Positions 62,833-64,000 of a stretch of 64,000 bases of DNA are shown here, one piece after another. The notes beneath the pieces are model-generated. The model was not told the DNA's origin, searched no databases, and worked only from the letters and a program-made list of their open reading frames with translations. The position numbers were made by a program, and so were the translations under genes. The stretch is from Desulfosediminicola ganghwensis (GTDB taxonomy: Bacteria; Desulfobacterota; Desulfobulbia; Desulfobulbales; Desulfocapsaceae), in NCBI RefSeq assembly GCF_005116675.2, contig NZ_CP050699.1:2317001-2381000 (forward strand), in the 5' to 3' direction. How positions within the stretch are numbered: the stretch's first letter is position 1; every line of letters starts with the position of its first letter.

Positions 62833-64000
62833 ATGGAAGGATTGCAAAAGAAGTATGGTTTCTGGACCGCTACCGCCATGGTTATTGGTATCGTTATAGG
62901 TTCAGGTGTATTTTTCAAGGCTGATGATGTTCTGAAGGCAGCCAACGGCAGTTTGCCGATTGCACTGCTGGCATGGCTCATCGGTGGTTGCATCATGGTG
63001 GTGACCGCATATGTTTTTGCCAGAATTGCCACTCGAATTCAAAAGGTTAATGGCCTGGTCGATTATTTCGAAGAGGCATACGGCTGGCGTGCAGGCTATC
63101 TTGTTGCCTGGTTTATGACCTTTATCTACTATCCGACACTGGTTGCCGTTCTCGCCTGGGTTTCCGCAAACTATACAAGTGGATTGCTTGGCCTTGATGG
63201 TGCGGTCTGGTTGATTGCCGCCATTTATATGGTGTTCTTCTTTCTGCTGAATATACTTTCGCCTGTGCTTGCCGGTAAATGGCAGGTATCTGCAACCGTT
63301 ATAAAACTGATTCCACTTTTTCTGGTGGCAGTGGTTGGTATCTGCAGCGGTATTACAACCGGACAGACCTTTTCCAGTTTTACCGTCTCCGCCCAGAGTG
63401 TCTCAAACGGTGGCGGTCTGGCAGTGGCAACTCTTGCCACAGCGTTTGCTTATGAGGGCTGGATTATCGCGACCACCATTAACGCGGAACTGAAAGATGC
63501 CAAAAAGACTTTACCAAGGGCTCTTTTCCTCGGTTCGATCGCGGTAGTGATCATTTACATGCTCTACTATCTTGGTATTTCCGGTGTACTGTCAAATGAA
63601 GAAGTGATCCAGGCTGGCAATAATGCCCCTGTAGAAGTTATTTCCATGATTTTTGGACGCCTGGGCGGAACCCTGCTCACAGTGTTCGTAATCATTTCCT
63701 GTCTCGGAACCCTTAATGGTCTTATTATGGGCTCTTCCCGCGGGATGTTCTCTATCGCTTCGCGTGGACTGGGACCAAAGGCGAAATTCTTCGCAGCCAT
63801 CAATCACAGCTATAACAGTACGGTAAACTCTGCCATGGTCGGCTTTGTGCTATCCGCCTTCTGGCTCATGGTATGGTACGGCAACTTTGCAGGCTGGTTT
63901 GGTGCCTTTATGGATATCTCCGAGCTGCCCATTGCCTTCCTCTATGTGATCTATCTTTCCCTGTATCTCTGGGTAATGAAGACATTTACGGATCTGGGCC
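62833..64000 (+). CDS. APC-family amino-acid permease (partial, 3' end outside window)
   Basis: At least 389 residues of a 12-helix amino-acid/polyamine/organocation permease. The opening is GFWTATAMVIGIVIGSGVFF, the consensus substrate-binding IGSG of helix 1, followed by LLAWLIGGCIMVVTAYVFAR. Helix 6 reads LATAFAYEGWIIATTINAEL, and FVIISCLGTLNGLIMGSSRG is in helix 8. TAGGAGC precedes the start. The gene runs off the right edge. Substrate is probably an amino acid, not determinable from sequence. Confidence 0.88.
   Translation, partial: MEGLQKKYGFWTATAMVIGIVIGSGVFFKADDVLKAANGSLPIALLAWLIGGCIMVVTAYVFARIATRIQKVNGLVDYFEEAYGWRAGYLVAWFMTFIYYPTLVAVLAWVSANYTSGLLGLDGAVWLIAAIYMVFFFLLNILSPVLAGKWQVSATVIKLIPLFLVAVVGICSGITTGQTFSSFTVSAQSVSNGGGLAVATLATAFAYEGWIIATTINAELKDAKKTLPRALFLGSIAVVIIYMLYYLGISGVLSNEEVIQAGNNAPVEVISMIFGRLGGTLLTVFVIISCLGTLNGLIMGSSRGMFSIASRGLGPKAKFFAAINHSYNSTVNSAMVGFVLSAFWLMVWYGNFAGWFGAFMDISELPIAFLYVIYLSLYLWVMKTFTDLG

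Overview
The window is a piece of a Gram-negative chromosome of roughly even base composition. It encodes outer-membrane barrels (FadL, a MipA/OmpV-like protein), lipoproteins with lipoboxes and periplasmic binding proteins. Several traits fit an anaerobic, probably marine, Desulfobacterota-type bacterium (Desulfobulbales-like): an acyl-CoA dehydrogenase next to a membrane Fe-S EtfAB:quinone oxidoreductase and EtfAB, a two-subunit biotin-dependent pyruvate carboxylase-type enzyme, many TRAP and ABC uptake systems, a stand-alone DUF3365 heme-binding HAMP protein, and a tract of GTGAGGC-type heptamers. This placement is an inference from gene content, not from a marker gene. I found no rRNA, tRNA, CRISPR array, insertion sequence or prophage.

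Layout. 1-8.2 kb: the 5' part of a polyamine-type ABC binding protein (minus strand), a short-chain dehydrogenase, then a BMP-type nucleoside ABC importer operon ending in a cytosine deaminase-like gene. 8.2-17.4 kb: an AT-richer accessory stretch with an RDD membrane protein, a small secreted phospholipase A2-like protein, a four-helix membrane protein, an endonuclease/exonuclease/phosphatase-fold protein, an outer-membrane protein, a Bcr/CflA efflux pump and three envelope proteins (MliC-type lipoprotein, HdeA-like, glycine zipper). 17.7-20.6 kb: a complete TRAP transporter. 21-22.8 kb: RidA, convergent with an overlapping pair made of a divergent PII-like protein and a protein with GlnD-type ACT repeats. 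23-30.4 kb: a peptide ABC importer operon dppABCDF-rpiR-puuD. 30.7-37 kb: a heme-binding HAMP protein, an unknown protein and a four-gene operon (retropepsin-like lipoprotein, 7TM inactive transglutaminase, RimK-like ATP-grasp ligase, periplasmic desuccinylase-like peptidase). 37-39.1 kb: a decaying TRAP locus. 39.7-45.8 kb: isochorismatase-like hydrolase, class III aminotransferase, ecotin, and the biotin carboxylase and carboxyltransferase subunits. 46-58.3 kb: a methyltransferase, a MerR regulator, and a fatty/branched acyl-CoA oxidation block (acyl-CoA dehydrogenase, Fe-S oxidoreductase, EtfBA, SCP2, thioesterase, FadL), followed by a radical SAM protein and a dienoyl-CoA reductase. 58.4-64 kb: an FAH-family protein, a HAD protein, a ribbon-helix-helix/zinc-ribbon regulator with znuACB, and the start of an amino-acid permease.

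How they work together. The window is dominated by scavenging of nitrogen and carbon compounds (nucleobases, peptides, carboxylates, amino acids) and by acyl-CoA oxidation feeding electrons through EtfAB to the quinone pool. The acyl-CoA block seems to be run by the MerR protein: three near-identical sites with the core TTACGTAA lie upstream of merR, the dehydrogenase and fadL. The zinc importer has its own candidate repressor with a perfect GTATTAC-ATG-GTAATAC operator. The most interesting less-described pieces are the PII-like/ACT pair, the periplasmic protease/7TM/ATP-grasp operon, the ribbon-helix-helix zinc regulator, and a pair of inverted-repeat-bounded elements of about 100 bp at 9.8 and 45.9 kb.
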